From Bacillus sp. AFS029637 (lineage in GTDB: Bacteria; Bacillota; Bacilli; Bacillales; Bacillaceae_G): a stretch of DNA of 64,000 bases. Below, piece by piece: positions 9,208-17,028 of this stretch (positions within the stretch are counted from its first letter, which is position 1; every line of letters starts with the position of its first letter). Made by a program: the position numbers and the translations under genes. The notes beneath the pieces are model-generated. The model ran no database searches, was not told the origin of the DNA, and saw only the letters and a list, made by a program, of their open reading frames with translations. The DNA is taken from assembly GCF_002584985.1 (NCBI RefSeq), contig NZ_NUPZ01000040.1, positions 1 through 64,000 on the forward strand. Direction: 5' to 3'.

Positions 9208-9318
9208 AATGGTCACTCCCTCTTCCTTCAAATATGTATACGTAACCTCACTATTTTAACATATTATTCACGGTGTAAATGTGACAATAGTTTGACACAG
9301 TAAGACAAGGCAAAGAAA

Positions 9319-9352
9319 AAATCCCTCTTAACGAAATCTCTTAAGAAGGATT
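9319..9352 (-). terminator. Terminator of the 38-residue membrane gene
   Basis: AATCCCTCTTAA and TTAAGAAGGATT form a hairpin. The minus-strand product continues as GGGATTTTTTC. Confidence 0.75.
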
Positions 9353-9383
9353 TTATCGCTTTATTATTCAAATAGCAATGTAC

Positions 9384-9500
9384 TTAGTTTTTGTTAAAAA
9401 ACGTACTGCTATATGCTTGAAATATTTCAGACACTTGATATCCCATTAATGAAATTGCTGTTAATGAAAAGAAACCAATCATAAAAAATCGAATCCACAT
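9384..9500 (-). CDS. 38-residue single-span membrane protein
   Basis: A short ORF begins ATG at 9500 (MWIRFFMIGFFSLTAISL) and stops with TAA at 9384-9386. It has an excellent ribosome site, GGAGGAGA, about 7 bases upstream, and a terminator downstream. One hydrophobic helix spans residues 4-22, followed by a short polar tail (SEIFQAYSSTFFNKN). It lies between ctaM and another small membrane gene on the same strand. Function unknown; small membrane-protein partners of larger complexes look like this. Confidence 0.6.
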   Translation of the reverse strand: MWIRFFMIGFFSLTAISLMGYQVSEIFQAYSSTFFNKN

Positions 9501-9524
9501 ATAAATCTCCTCCTTGTATTTAGC

Positions 9525-9836
9525 TTAAAAAGCATTGGCTATATTACAAGTTGAGTGGCACTCTTCATCATCACTTTCTTTTCTCTTTACAATCGCTGTT
9601 ATAAATCGAATCATAAAGAAGATAACAAAAGGAATTTGTTCGTAATTTATATTGGCATAGTTTAGCAACGACTCGCGTTGCAAATCGAACGGAGATGAGA
9701 AGGAATAGAACATACCTTGCTCTTCCACATATACGATTACAATCTTCATGCAAAATAATATTCCTAGAAACGAAACAATATCTTGCCATTCTGTCGTATA
9801 TAACAGGTTATACAGCTCTAATACGTACTCTTCCAT
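9525..9836 (-). CDS. Hypothetical protein with hydrophobic segments
   Basis: About 103 residues: an amphipathic N terminus (MEEYVLELYNLLY), a hydrophobic stretch (IVSFLGILFCMKIVIVYV), another (IPFVIFFMIRFITAIV) and a polar Cys-containing tail (DDEECHSTCN). Three ATG codons lie in tandem (9842, 9839, 9836). AAGGAAGGGGG sits just before them, so the last gives the best spacing, but any could be used. A longer in-frame start at 9908 lacks a ribosome site. Not recognised; same strand as the 38-residue membrane gene, 24 bases upstream of it. Confidence 0.6.
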   Translation of the reverse strand: MEEYVLELYNLLYTTEWQDIVSFLGILFCMKIVIVYVEEQGMFYSFSSPFDLQRESLLNYANINYEQIPFVIFFMIRFITAIVKRKESDDEECHSTCNIANAF

Positions 9837-10089
9837 CATCATCCCCCTTCCTTTTTTACCATTTTGCTCGCCTTTATATAAAAAGTCAAGAAAAAAGTTT
9901 ATAACCACTATGACAATAGTAATTATCCTTTCTTTTACTTATATATGAAGCTTTTCTAGTAATGATTGGATTTGACTTTCTTCGCAAAAAATGAAATTAC
10001 TATTGTACAGATTCTTCATTCACAATAGTACGGAGGGGTTGTAAAAATATTACAAATTTCATTTTTTTCGTGAATATATGTACGTACAC

Positions 10090-10118
10090 TTGTTCTCGAA
10101 TGTTTTATACGTTATAAT
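10090..10118 (+). promoter_or_regulatory. Sigma-A promoter of the HU gene
   Basis: TTGTTC (10090-10095), a 17-base spacer and a consensus TATAAT (10113-10118), about 40 bases before the HU start. The rest of the 9837-10089 gap shows no gene. Confidence 0.75.
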
Positions 10119-10158
10119 AACAACTTAAATAGCATTATTTACATATGAGGTGAAAAAC

Positions 10159-10431
10159 ATGAATAAAACAGAATTAATCAAAAACGTAGCACAAAATGCT
10201 GAGATTTCTCAAAAAGAAGCTACTGTAGTTGTACAAACTGTAGTAGAATCAATCACTAACACTTTAGCTGCTGGTGAAAAAGTACAACTTATCGGATTCG
10301 GTACATTCGAAGTTCGCGAAAGAGCTGCTCGTACAGGCCGTAACCCACAAACTGGTGAAGAAATGCAAATCGCCGCTTCTAAAGTACCTGCTTTCAAAGC
10401 TGGTAAAGAACTAAAAGAAGCTGTAAAATAA
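10159..10431 (+). CDS. HU-family DNA-binding protein
   Basis: A 90-residue histone-like protein that binds and bends DNA as a dimer. The family signature [19 protein letters not shown] with the intercalating Pro (NPQTGE) is present, as is the KxxxAFKAGKxLKEAV C terminus. B. cereus group genomes usually carry more than one HU gene, so this may be a paralog of HBsu rather than the main copy. Start: GAGG at 10147-10150 sets ATG at 10159; the in-frame GTG at 10150 overlaps the ribosome site. Confidence 0.95.
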   Translation: MNKTELIKNVAQNAEISQKEATVVVQTVVESITNTLAAGEKVQLIGFGTFEVRERAARTGRNPQTGEEMQIAASKVPAFKAGKELKEAVK

Positions 10432-10434
10432 TGA

Positions 10435-10471
10435 AAAATAGCCTTCTCATTTATGAGAAGGCTATTTTTTT
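10435..10471. terminator. Bidirectional terminator overlapping a coding end
   Basis: AATAGCCTTCTCAT and ATGAGAAGGCTATT form a near loop-free hairpin with A and T flanks. Its right arm is also the last codons of the acetyltransferase gene (KKIAFS and stop at 10451). Confidence 0.9.
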
Positions 10472-10930
10472 CATTACATAATTAATAAATACCTGACCAT
10501 TGTGCTGTTTCTTTTGTTCCTTTATGCAAATATAACCTTTACTTTCAAAAAAAGGTTTAGCTGTAATACTCGCCTCTGTATATATATCCCTATGTCCTAG
10601 GTTCACTGCTTCTTTTTCTAACTTCTGTAGTATGTATGAAGCTATTCTTTTCCCTTGATAATCTTTATGTGTAAATAAACGATCTACGCAATAATTCTCA
10701 TTATAATCCCCAAATCCTACTATCATACCGTTATGCTCCGCTACATAACTAATATTTTTCTCTAAAGACTTTAACCAGCTTTCTCTATCTATTCGATCTG
10801 GCGCCCATGCCTGTAGTTGTAATTCGTTATAATCTTTTGCATTAATTGTATGAACTGTCTCATAGAACAGCTGTAATACTTGTTCTAAATCCTCTTTATG
10901 AAATGTTCTAATAATCGTATCTTTTAACAT
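10451..10930 (-). CDS. GNAT-family N-acetyltransferase
   Basis: A 159-residue acetyl-CoA dependent N-acyltransferase. Motif A appears as RLFTHKDYQGKRIASYIL (residues about 84-101, the Q/RxxGxxA CoA pyrophosphate loop, here QGKRIA), followed by a typical late motif (AKPFFESKGY). Substrate unknown. AGGAGG precedes the ATG. It converges on the HU gene and shares its terminator. Confidence 0.88.
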   Translation of the reverse strand: MLKDTIIRTFHKEDLEQVLQLFYETVHTINAKDYNELQLQAWAPDRIDRESWLKSLEKNISYVAEHNGMIVGFGDYNENYCVDRLFTHKDYQGKRIASYILQKLEKEAVNLGHRDIYTEASITAKPFFESKGYICIKEQKKQHNGQVFINYVMKKIAFS

Positions 10931-11023
10931 ATTAAAGCCTCCTTACTAAACTATTATTTAACTTTTCTACCATCTACGATTCAATATTTCTGCTTTATTA
11001 TATCTTTTTTCTTTCTATACGAA

Positions 11024-11060
11024 CAAAAAAACAATACTTATTTTAAAGTATTGTTTTTTG
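11024..11060 (-). terminator. Terminator after copA
   Basis: AACAATACTT pairs with AAGTATTGTT across a short loop, with A-run and T-run flanks. Confidence 0.85.
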
Positions 11061-11102
11061 TTTTAAAAGCATACGCAATTACTCTATAGATTTACATTTT
11101 TA

Positions 11103-13520
11103 TTACTTTAATTTCACTCTTTGTAATCGTAATGCATTTAATACAACCGAAACAGAACTAAATGCCATCGCAGCTCCAGCTACCCAAGGTGCTAGGAAAC
11201 CTAATGCCGCAATTGGTATTCCTAAGGCGTTATAAGCTAATGCCCAGAATAAATTTTGCTTAATATTTCTTATCGTCATTTTACTCATAAAGATTGCATC
11301 AGCAATACTATTTAAATCACCACGGATTAACGTAATATCTGCCGCTTCCATCGCTACATCCGTGCCTGTTCCAATTGCCATACCGATATCCGCCGTAGCA
11401 AGTGCCGGAGCATCATTTATTCCATCCCCAACCATTGCTACTTTCTTACCTTGCGCTTGAAGTTTTTTCACTTCTTCTGCTTTTCCTTCTGGTAATACTT
11501 CTGCGATTATGTGATCAATACCAACTTGCTTAGCAATTGCCTGAGCAGTTTGGGTATTATCTCCTGTAATCATAACAACGTCTAGACCCATTTTCTTAAG
11601 TCTTGCGATAGCCGCTTTTGAAGTATCTTTTACAGTATCTGCAACCGCTACTATACCAGCATATTCTTTATTAATCGCAATAAGCATTGCTGTTTTACCT
11701 TCTCGTTCTAGCTCTTCCATCGATTTAGAAACTTCTTCAATATCAATATCGAATTTCTTCATTAATCGACGTGTACCAATTAATAGTGTTTTCCCTTCTA
11801 CAACTGATTCGATACCAAATCCAGGAATCGCTTCAAACGTTTCTGAACTTGGGATACCAATTTTCTTTTCTTTAATTCCTTCTACAATCGCTTCTGCAAG
11901 TGGGTGTTCAGAATTCTTTTCTGCCGCAGCTACTAAACGTAGTATTTCTTCTTCGCGGAATCCATCTGCTACAATTACATCAGTTAACACTGGCTTCCCA
12001 TTTGTCACAGTGCCTGTTTTATCTAAAATAACTGTATCTAATCGATGCGTTGCTTCTAAATGCTCCCCGCCTTTAAATAAAATACCATACTCAGCCGATC
12101 TTCCTGATCCAGCCATAATAGATGTAGGCGTTGCAAGACCTAATGCACATGGACATGCGATAACAAGTACTGCTATCATCTTCTCAAGTGCTCCTCCAAA
12201 ATCACCAGGTGTAACAAATACCATCCACACAACAAATGTAATAATTGCAATTCCAACTACAACCGGTACGAAAATACCTGAAATTTGATCTGCTACCCTT
12301 TGAATAGGTGCTTTTGATCCTTGCGCTTCTTCTACTACTTTAATAATTTGAGCTAATGCAGTATCTCTGCCTACTTTAGTTGCCTTAACTTTTAAAAATC
12401 CATTTTTATTCATTGTAGAACCGATGACTACATCCCCAATTGTTTTGTCAACTGGAATACTTTCACCCGTTAACATCGATTCATCAATTGCTGATTTTCC
12501 TTCTATAATTTCTCCATCAACTGGTATTTTTTCACCCGGTTTTACATAAACGATATCACCTGCTACTACTTCTTCGATTAAAATTTTCATTTCCGTTCCA
12601 TCTCGCACAACTGTCGCTGTCTTTGCTTGTAAACCCATCAACTTTTTAATTGCTTCTGAGGAACGTCCCTTTGCTTTTGCTTCAAATAATTTACCTAAAA
12701 GAATGAGTGTAATAAGTACCGCGCTCGTTTCAAAATATAAATCTGTCATATGTTCCGAAGAACCGATAGATTGAATGCTTAAATATACACTATAGAAATA
12801 GGCGGCCGACGTTCCAAGTGCCACAAGAACATCCATGTTAGCACTTTTATTACGTAACGCTTTATAAGCTCCAACATAAAACTGTCCACCAATGATAAAT
12901 TGAACTGGCGTTGCAAGAGCGAGTTGTATCCAAGGGTTCATAAGCATATCAGGTAAATAAATAAACGATGTAAATGAGAAATGGCTCACCATTGCCCATA
13001 GTAACGGGAATGATAAAATAAATGAAATAATAAACTTCTTCTTTTGTCGCTCAATTTCTTGTAAGCGATGATCTGCCACTCCCTCTTGCTCTTCTGATTT
13101 TACTTCTAATTTATATCCTAACTTTGTAATTATACTCTTCATTTCACTTACATTAATTTGATCCGGATTAAAGTCTACCGTTGCCGACTCTAAAGCGAAG
13201 TTAACTGTCGCTTTGTTCACACCATCTAACTTATTTAAACGCTTTTCAACTCTATTCGCACATGCTGCACATGTCATTCCTGAAACTGTAAACTCCGCTT
13301 TATCGCTTACGATACCATATCCTAACGATTCAACTTTTTCTTTAAATTGTTGTGGATTCGTTTTCGCTGGATCGTACATTATTTTTGTCTTTTCAAGTGC
13401 AAAATTTACATTTGCATCGTGGACACCTTCTACTTTTTTCAGACCTTTTTCAATTCTATTTGCACATGCTGCACATGTCATTCCTGATATTTGAAGATTG
13501 GCCTCTTTTTGTTCATTCAT
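11103..13520 (-). CDS. copA: Copper-exporting P1B-type ATPase CopA
   Basis: CopA pumps Cu(I) out of the cell using ATP. Two N-terminal heavy-metal domains each contain [10 protein letters not shown] (Cys16/Cys19 and a second pair about 68 residues on). Next come the membrane segments with the copper-site CPC ([12 protein letters not shown]), the phosphorylation loop [20 protein letters not shown] (the HP motif of this class) and [10 protein letters not shown]. The 805-residue length is usual. Start: GAGGTG (13529-13524) sets ATG at 13520; an in-frame GTG at 13529 lies inside the ribosome site. It has its own CsoR-like operator just upstream. Confidence 0.97.
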   Translation of the reverse strand: MNEQKEANLQISGMTCAACANRIEKGLKKVEGVHDANVNFALEKTKIMYDPAKTNPQQFKEKVESLGYGIVSDKAEFTVSGMTCAACANRVEKRLNKLDGVNKATVNFALESATVDFNPDQINVSEMKSIITKLGYKLEVKSEEQEGVADHRLQEIERQKKKFIISFILSFPLLWAMVSHFSFTSFIYLPDMLMNPWIQLALATPVQFIIGGQFYVGAYKALRNKSANMDVLVALGTSAAYFYSVYLSIQSIGSSEHMTDLYFETSAVLITLILLGKLFEAKAKGRSSEAIKKLMGLQAKTATVVRDGTEMKILIEEVVAGDIVYVKPGEKIPVDGEIIEGKSAIDESMLTGESIPVDKTIGDVVIGSTMNKNGFLKVKATKVGRDTALAQIIKVVEEAQGSKAPIQRVADQISGIFVPVVVGIAIITFVVWMVFVTPGDFGGALEKMIAVLVIACPCALGLATPTSIMAGSGRSAEYGILFKGGEHLEATHRLDTVILDKTGTVTNGKPVLTDVIVADGFREEEILRLVAAAEKNSEHPLAEAIVEGIKEKKIGIPSSETFEAIPGFGIESVVEGKTLLIGTRRLMKKFDIDIEEVSKSMEELEREGKTAMLIAINKEYAGIVAVADTVKDTSKAAIARLKKMGLDVVMITGDNTQTAQAIAKQVGIDHIIAEVLPEGKAEEVKKLQAQGKKVAMVGDGINDAPALATADIGMAIGTGTDVAMEAADITLIRGDLNSIADAIFMSKMTIRNIKQNLFWALAYNALGIPIAALGFLAPWVAGAAMAFSSVSVVLNALRLQRVKLK

Positions 13521-13534
13521 GTCTCTCACCTCTA

Positions 13535-13553
13535 TATACCCTTATGAGGTATA
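13535..13553. promoter_or_regulatory. CsoR-like operator before copA
   Basis: TATACC-N7-GGTATA palindrome (centre CTTATGA) immediately upstream of the copA ribosome site. It resembles the ATACCC...GGGTAT operators bound by copper-sensing CsoR in B. subtilis. Confidence 0.7.
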
Positions 13554-13563
13554 ATTATTAGCA

Positions 13564-13599
13564 AAATAAATCGTACTTCATTTAAAGTACGATTTATTT
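13564..13599 (-). terminator. Hairpin after copZ (attenuating terminator)
   Basis: Perfect AAATAAATCGTACTT arms with a 6-base loop but only a weak U-tract. It may terminate part of copZ transcription, with copA served by readthrough plus its own promoter. Confidence 0.65.
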
Positions 13600-13615
13600 C
13601 CGTATTTAAAAATAA

Positions 13616-13822
13616 TTATTGAACATCGTATCCTTGATCTTCGATTACAGCAACGATATCTTTTAACGTTACGACTGATGAATCAATAGTAACTTCAACA
13701 GTTCCTTCTGCTAATTGAACTTTCACTTGTTCAATACCGTTTAGCTCTTTCACACTGCTTTCGATAGCATTTACACAATGTCCACAAGACATACCTTCAA
13801 CTTTTAATGTTAACTGTTCCAT
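13616..13822 (-). CDS. copZ: Copper chaperone CopZ
   Basis: A 68-residue single heavy-metal-associated domain with Cu(I)-binding MSCGHCVN (Cys near residues 13 and 16; His in the middle is usual for chaperones). It hands Cu(I) to the N-terminal domains of CopA, encoded 96 bases downstream. GAGGAGG precedes the ATG. A CsoR-like operator sits 55 bases upstream. Confidence 0.96.
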   Translation of the reverse strand: MEQLTLKVEGMSCGHCVNAIESSVKELNGIEQVKVQLAEGTVEVTIDSSVVTLKDIVAVIEDQGYDVQ

Positions 13823-13876
13823 TTAAAATCCTCCTCTTGTTTCTTCATTGTTTGTTAATCACAACTACATCTTACC

Positions 13877-13893
13877 ATACCCCCCTAAGGTAA
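13877..13893. promoter_or_regulatory. CsoR-like operator before copZ
   Basis: ATACC-CCCCTAA-GGTAA palindrome with a C-run, in the 5' region of copZ. It is of the same form as the sites before copA and csoR. Confidence 0.7.
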
Positions 13894-13984
13894 TCAATGG
13901 TTTTATATCATGATTTTAAATTTTTTCTAAAATCTTTATTTCTTTGCCTCAATTATGAATTTGTAATGTCTTTCCTATATAAAC

Positions 13985-14020
13985 AAAAAACCAAGCTAGT
14001 CTAAAGCTAGCTTGGTTTTT
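13985..14020 (-). terminator. Terminator after csoR
   Basis: CCAAGCTAG (13991-13999) and CTAGCTTGG (14007-14015) with A and T flanks. It touches the csoR stop codon at 14019-14021. Confidence 0.88.
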
Positions 14021-14321
14021 ACGCTTTTGAAAAACGCTCAAATACTGTCATTAATTCCTCAATTGCTTCGTCACCATTTCCATCTTTAATAGCTCCTGAA
14101 ACACAATGACTCGTATGATTTTTTAAGACACCCATTCCTACTTTTTTCATAGCTGCATTAATCGCTGAAATTTGCACTAAAATATCAACGCAATAACGAT
14201 CATTTTCAATCATATTTTGAATACCACGGACTTGTCCTTCAATTCTCTTTAATCTATTTATAATTTGTTCTTTTTCTTTTTCTGATCTATGTGTAGTTGC
14301 TTCATGCTCTTTATGATCCAT
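14019..14321 (-). CDS. csoR: Copper-sensing repressor CsoR
   Basis: A 100-residue all-helical CsoR/FrmR-family repressor. The Cu(I) ligands of true CsoR, Cys-His-Cys, are present as Cys44 (DRYCVD), His69 and Cys73 (KNHTSHCV), which separates it from formaldehyde- or nickel-sensing relatives. DNA-contact residues are in NRLKRIEGQVRGI. Copper binding releases the protein from its operators and allows copZA expression. The N-terminal tail holds several His residues (HKEHEATTH). AAGGTGA precedes the ATG. Confidence 0.95.
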   Translation of the reverse strand: MDHKEHEATTHRSEKEKEQIINRLKRIEGQVRGIQNMIENDRYCVDILVQISAINAAMKKVGMGVLKNHTSHCVSGAIKDGNGDEAIEELMTVFERFSKA

Positions 14322-14408
14322 ATTATCACCTTCTCAAAGTTTCTCTTCATCCAATAAAACAATTACTTTTACGAGTATACCAATTATAGCATTAAATATC
14401 TATGTATG

Positions 14409-14425
14409 ATACCCCATATGAGTAT
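14409..14425. promoter_or_regulatory. CsoR-like operator before csoR
   Basis: ATACCCCATATGAGTAT, an imperfect palindrome about 88 bases upstream of csoR, of the same type as those before copZ and copA. It suggests autoregulation. Confidence 0.6.
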
Positions 14426-14511
14426 ATTTACACGCTATGATTATTCATAACAAATTATTAGTTTCTCGGTCTCAATTTCCATTATACCCTTTCCTTTTTT
14501 CAAAAAAACAT

Positions 14512-14544
14512 CAATAAGTGGGGATTGTCCTTCCCCACTTATTG
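14512..14544. other. Perfect hairpin, probable terminator
   Basis: CAATAAGTGGGGA and TCCCCACTTATTG with a 7-base loop. It lies 69 bases beyond the next gene's stop. The T-run is poor, so the role is uncertain. Confidence 0.55.
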
Positions 14545-14559
14545 TTCGTCCCAAAATAT

Positions 14560-14597
14560 AAAAGTCTCAATTTTCAAATATGTAAATCGAGACTTTT
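14560..14597 (-). terminator. Terminator of the small exported-protein gene
   Basis: AAAAGTCTC and GAGACTTTTTT flank an AT-rich loop, directly after the gene at 14614. Confidence 0.65.
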
Positions 14598-14613
14598 TTC
14601 TTCCTATATATAA

Positions 14614-14841
14614 TTATTGCTGATCACATACTTTTGTATCATTCACTACTGAAGTTCCTTCAACGGTTACCGTATGAAAACAGTCATTTACTCGAACTGT
14701 CACAACATTATCTTGCCGATCAATGATATGATATTCGTTAAAATTTTTATTCAGAGCACTGCGAATTTGTTCTCCTTCATAAATTGGAATACCATGTGAT
14801 AAAACCCAAATAAGCCCAGCGATAGCGAGAATTGCTTTCAT
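14614..14841 (-). CDS. Small exported or membrane-anchored hypothetical protein
   Basis: A 75-residue protein. The N terminus MKAILAIAGLIWVLSHG is a signal peptide or anchor, followed by about 55 polar residues with two Cys (NDCFHTVTV and KVCDQQ) that could form a disulfide outside the cell. GGAGG lies 8 bases before ATG at 14841; the longer in-frame start at 14910 has no such support. Not recognised. Own promoter and terminators are likely. Confidence 0.65.
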   Translation of the reverse strand: MKAILAIAGLIWVLSHGIPIYEGEQIRSALNKNFNEYHIIDRQDNVVTVRVNDCFHTVTVEGTSVVNDTKVCDQQ

Positions 14842-15093
14842 ACGATATACCTCCTTGATAATAATATGAACTTTTAATAAGTTTCTTTCCCCTACTAATA
14901 CTTGATTCAATCGAATCTTTATAGGGATCAGTTCATTTCGTCTATTTTATGTTTATGCTAATTGTGACTGAATTGTGACAACTTTTTGTCTCTTTAGACG
15001 AAAAGTTGAAACAAAACTTTCAAAAAGGACAATTCTACTTACAAAAATAAAAGGCTATGGAGAAATTGAAATGAATCCGAATAATGATACATA

Positions 15094-15146
15094 AAAACCA
15101 CCTCCTGAATTCGCATACTAAGTATGAAAATTCAGGAGGTGGTTTT
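15094..15146. repeat. Perfect inverted repeat covering a transposase ribosome site
   Basis: Arms of 18 bp, 15094-15111 and 15129-15146, are perfectly complementary, and an inner CATACT/AGTATG extends the stem. The right arm contains the GGAGGTGG ribosome site of the IS3-type orfA that starts at 15150. Readthrough transcripts entering from the left would fold and hide that site. Confidence 0.85.
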
Positions 15147-15149
15147 CGT

Positions 15150-15266
15150 TTGAAAACAAGAGTTCATTACCCTGAAGAAATAAAGTGGAAAGTAATTGAA
15201 ATGAAAAAGGATGGTTATTCAAATCATACCATTTGGTTAAAGTTGTTTGTGTTTAGATTAGTATAA
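15150..15266 (+). pseudogene. Truncated IS3-family transposase OrfA
   Basis: The TTG start at 15150 follows GGAGG by 10 bases and gives MKTRVHYPEEIKWKVIEMKK, the usual start of an IS3-type OrfA helix-turn-helix protein common in the B. cereus group. After about 25 codons (GYSN) the match is lost (HTIWLKLFVFRLV) and the frame stops at 15264-15266. No OrfB follows. This is a 5' stub of an insertion sequence; the break just after GYSNHTI marks the deletion point. Confidence 0.75.
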
Positions 15267-15344
15267 AACAAATAATTAGATTACAAGCGTGAGGCAAATT
15301 CCGCTTTCGAATTTCGGTTAATGGCTTAGGTCATCTTCCCTTTC

Positions 15345-15370
15345 ACAATCTAGTATTTATGCATATGATA
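15345..15370 (+). promoter_or_regulatory. Possible mother-cell (SigK/SigE-type) promoter
   Basis: AC at 15345-15346 and CATATGATA at 15362-15370 resemble the SigK pattern AC...CATANNNTA, though the 15-base gap is slightly short. It would place the transcript start near 15378, just before the Cys-rich gene. Confidence 0.35.
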
Positions 15371-15400
15371 TTAAAGATAATCGAAAGGATGAGTGAGGCC

Positions 15401-15907
15401 ATGAACAAAAAACAAGATTGCGAGTGTAGAGAAAATATTAGTATTAGGGACATGAGGGAAGTCTTATATAATTTTAGAAATTCACCTGGTAACATTCAAT
15501 TTATTAATAGAAGCAATAGTGTGTTGAATTTTTCAAACGTTTCCTGTGGAAGTGTTACAGCAAATCTTCCTAATGATGGTGGACAATTAGATTTTGCAAT
15601 ATGTTTTATTTTTTCCTATAGACCATTAGTAAATTCTTCAACATGCGTTCCGTCAACATGTGTTCCGCCAACATGCAATAATTGTCGTTGTATAGTAGAT
15701 TCCTGTATAATATCCATACGCAAACGCTTAAAATTACACAAGGAAAATAACCAATTATTAAATGTTTATTCAGTTGGCTTACAATCGATAACCCGGGTAA
15801 AGGTGATTGACGTCTGGGATGGTGTAGCTGTGTTTAAGGAACCTGGTGTAGAAGATGTAATTTTTGTATCACTATTGTTAATTGAAAGATTAGAACCCAC
15901 AGTTTAG
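15401..15907 (+). CDS. Cys-rich hypothetical protein
   Basis: About 168 residues, not recognised. There are three parts: an N-terminal region with CECRE; a middle with a Cys-Pro run (STCVPSTCVPPTCNNCRC, four Cys in repeated TCVP units); and a C-terminal beta-rich stretch (VYSVGLQSITRVKVIDVWDG) that reads like a small barrel. Cys-rich proteins of this size in the B. cereus group are often spore coat or exosporium components, and a SigK-like element lies upstream, but this is inference. Start: ATG at 15401 (MNKKQ) follows GTGAGG closely; ATG at 15389 and 15365 are alternatives. It lies next to an IS stub. Confidence 0.5.
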   Translation: MNKKQDCECRENISIRDMREVLYNFRNSPGNIQFINRSNSVLNFSNVSCGSVTANLPNDGGQLDFAICFIFSYRPLVNSSTCVPSTCVPPTCNNCRCIVDSCIISIRKRLKLHKENNQLLNVYSVGLQSITRVKVIDVWDGVAVFKEPGVEDVIFVSLLLIERLEPTV

Positions 15908-15920
15908 TAAGCATATCTCT

Positions 15921-16026
15921 AGAAGACAAGACTCTCCTCGTCCGTGTGACGTCTCCATTGACGAAGGTTAGTGCATTCGTGCTCGTTTTCCATGAGACTA
16001 ACGTGACAAGAGGGTCTACTGTCTTA
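15921..16026. repeat. Long imperfect hairpin element (bcr-like candidate)
   Basis: The outer arms GAAGACAAGACTCTC (from about 15921) and GAGGGTCTACTGTCTT (to about 16026) pair with small bulges. Inner segments (GTGTGACGTCTCCAT and ATGAGACTAACGTGAC) pair again, so about 105 bp can fold into one irregular stem. Base composition is richer in G+C than the flanks. Short dispersed repeats (bcr elements) of this kind are known in the B. cereus group; membership of a named class was not checked. Confidence 0.5.
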
Positions 16027-16152
16027 TCCCCATAATGGACAACCTGTCTTCTTAAATACAACTACCAATAATAGTAATTATGTAAGTAAGCCGAACATCA
16101 AGACGGAATAAATTGAACTCTTTCTCTATTAGTACTTGGTTGAAAAAACAAT

Positions 16153-16180
16153 AAAAAAAGTAAGCTATTCGCTTACCTTT
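16153..16180 (-). terminator. Terminator of the siderophore operon
   Basis: On the minus strand GTAAGC-GAATA-GCTTAC is followed by seven T. Confidence 0.8.
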
Positions 16181-16193
16181 TTCTAGACTCCTG

Positions 16194-17012
16194 CTACACT
16201 TGACTAATAAATCTTAATCCCTTACTTAAAGAAGTCGGCACAACAGATGCATGATTTTCTCCTTCAGCTTCATAAAACTTAAATTTAAATTTGTCGTGGT
16301 TGACTTGGAGAAGGCGTTCTGATAATTCATTTGCACCTACAACCATATGCTCTCGTTCTAATGACCCCACTGTAAGAAATACACCTGTTTCAAACTGAGC
16401 ATTGTTTAATTCATTTATAAGATTCTCTTCTTTTTCAAGCACGGACTCGTTATTCCACCAAATAGATGGACTACTAATAAAATAATTTTGAAAGGCCTTT
16501 ATGTTTGTGAATAATATATGTAAAGCAAACAGACCACCTAAAGAATGTCCAAATAACGTTTGCTTTCCTTTATCAATTTCAAATTTATTTTCAATTTGTG
16601 GTTTCAATTCTTCTTCAATAAAAGTAAAGAAGCTATGTGCTCCACCTGTTTTAGACCACGGTTTGCCGTCTGGCTTTAAAGGCGCATCTTTTGAAATTAC
16701 GCTAGGCGTAAAATCATAGCATCTTTCTTCACCAGAAAATGCCCCTTCAATTGGATAACCAATACCAACTATAATGGCTGGTGAAACACCTGTTTTTTCC
16801 GCTCTAACCGATTGTATTTTAATCGCTTCGTGGAATGTTTGAAAAAAGGCATTACCATCTAAGACGTATATGACTGGATATCCTGACTCTGGTGCTAGCT
16901 GCTTCGGCTTTGAAATATGAATTTGATATTCCTTACCTTCTAATTTTGAATAAATTTTCCACTGTTCTGTATTAGATGTAATAATTTGCCGTTTTTCAAT
17001 AGTAGCATTCAT
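16194..17012 (-). CDS. besA: Alpha/beta hydrolase, probable ferric siderophore esterase (BesA-like)
   Basis: A 272-residue esterase with the nucleophile elbow GHSLGG (Ser near residue 156) and a late His (GENHASVVP). The family (esterase D/Fes-like, COG2819) includes B. subtilis BesA (YbbA), which hydrolyses the trilactone of ferri-bacillibactin so that iron can be released. Its position as last gene of a catecholate uptake operon, 16 bases after the ATPase gene, matches feuABC-besA in B. subtilis. No signal peptide, so cytoplasmic. The substrate is inferred from family and context. Confidence 0.82.
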   Translation of the reverse strand: MNATIEKRQIITSNTEQWKIYSKLEGKEYQIHISKPKQLAPESGYPVIYVLDGNAFFQTFHEAIKIQSVRAEKTGVSPAIIVGIGYPIEGAFSGEERCYDFTPSVISKDAPLKPDGKPWSKTGGAHSFFTFIEEELKPQIENKFEIDKGKQTLFGHSLGGLFALHILFTNIKAFQNYFISSPSIWWNNESVLEKEENLINELNNAQFETGVFLTVGSLEREHMVVGANELSERLLQVNHDKFKFKFYEAEGENHASVVPTSLSKGLRFISQV

Positions 17013-17028
17013 TGTAAATCCCCCCTTT

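Noticed and set aside
9695-9948. Two plus-strand ORFs over the hypothetical membrane gene
   Set aside because: Mutually overlapping frames without ribosome sites, whereas the minus-strand frame has AAGGAAGGGGG.
13213-13561. Plus-strand ORFs over the copA 5' end
   Set aside because: Antisense to the duplicated heavy-metal domains; the apparent repeats in them mirror GMTCAACA.
15834-16061. 75-residue minus-strand ORF over the hairpin element
   Set aside because: Arises from the inverted-repeat sequence; no ribosome site and it overlaps the end of the Cys-rich gene.
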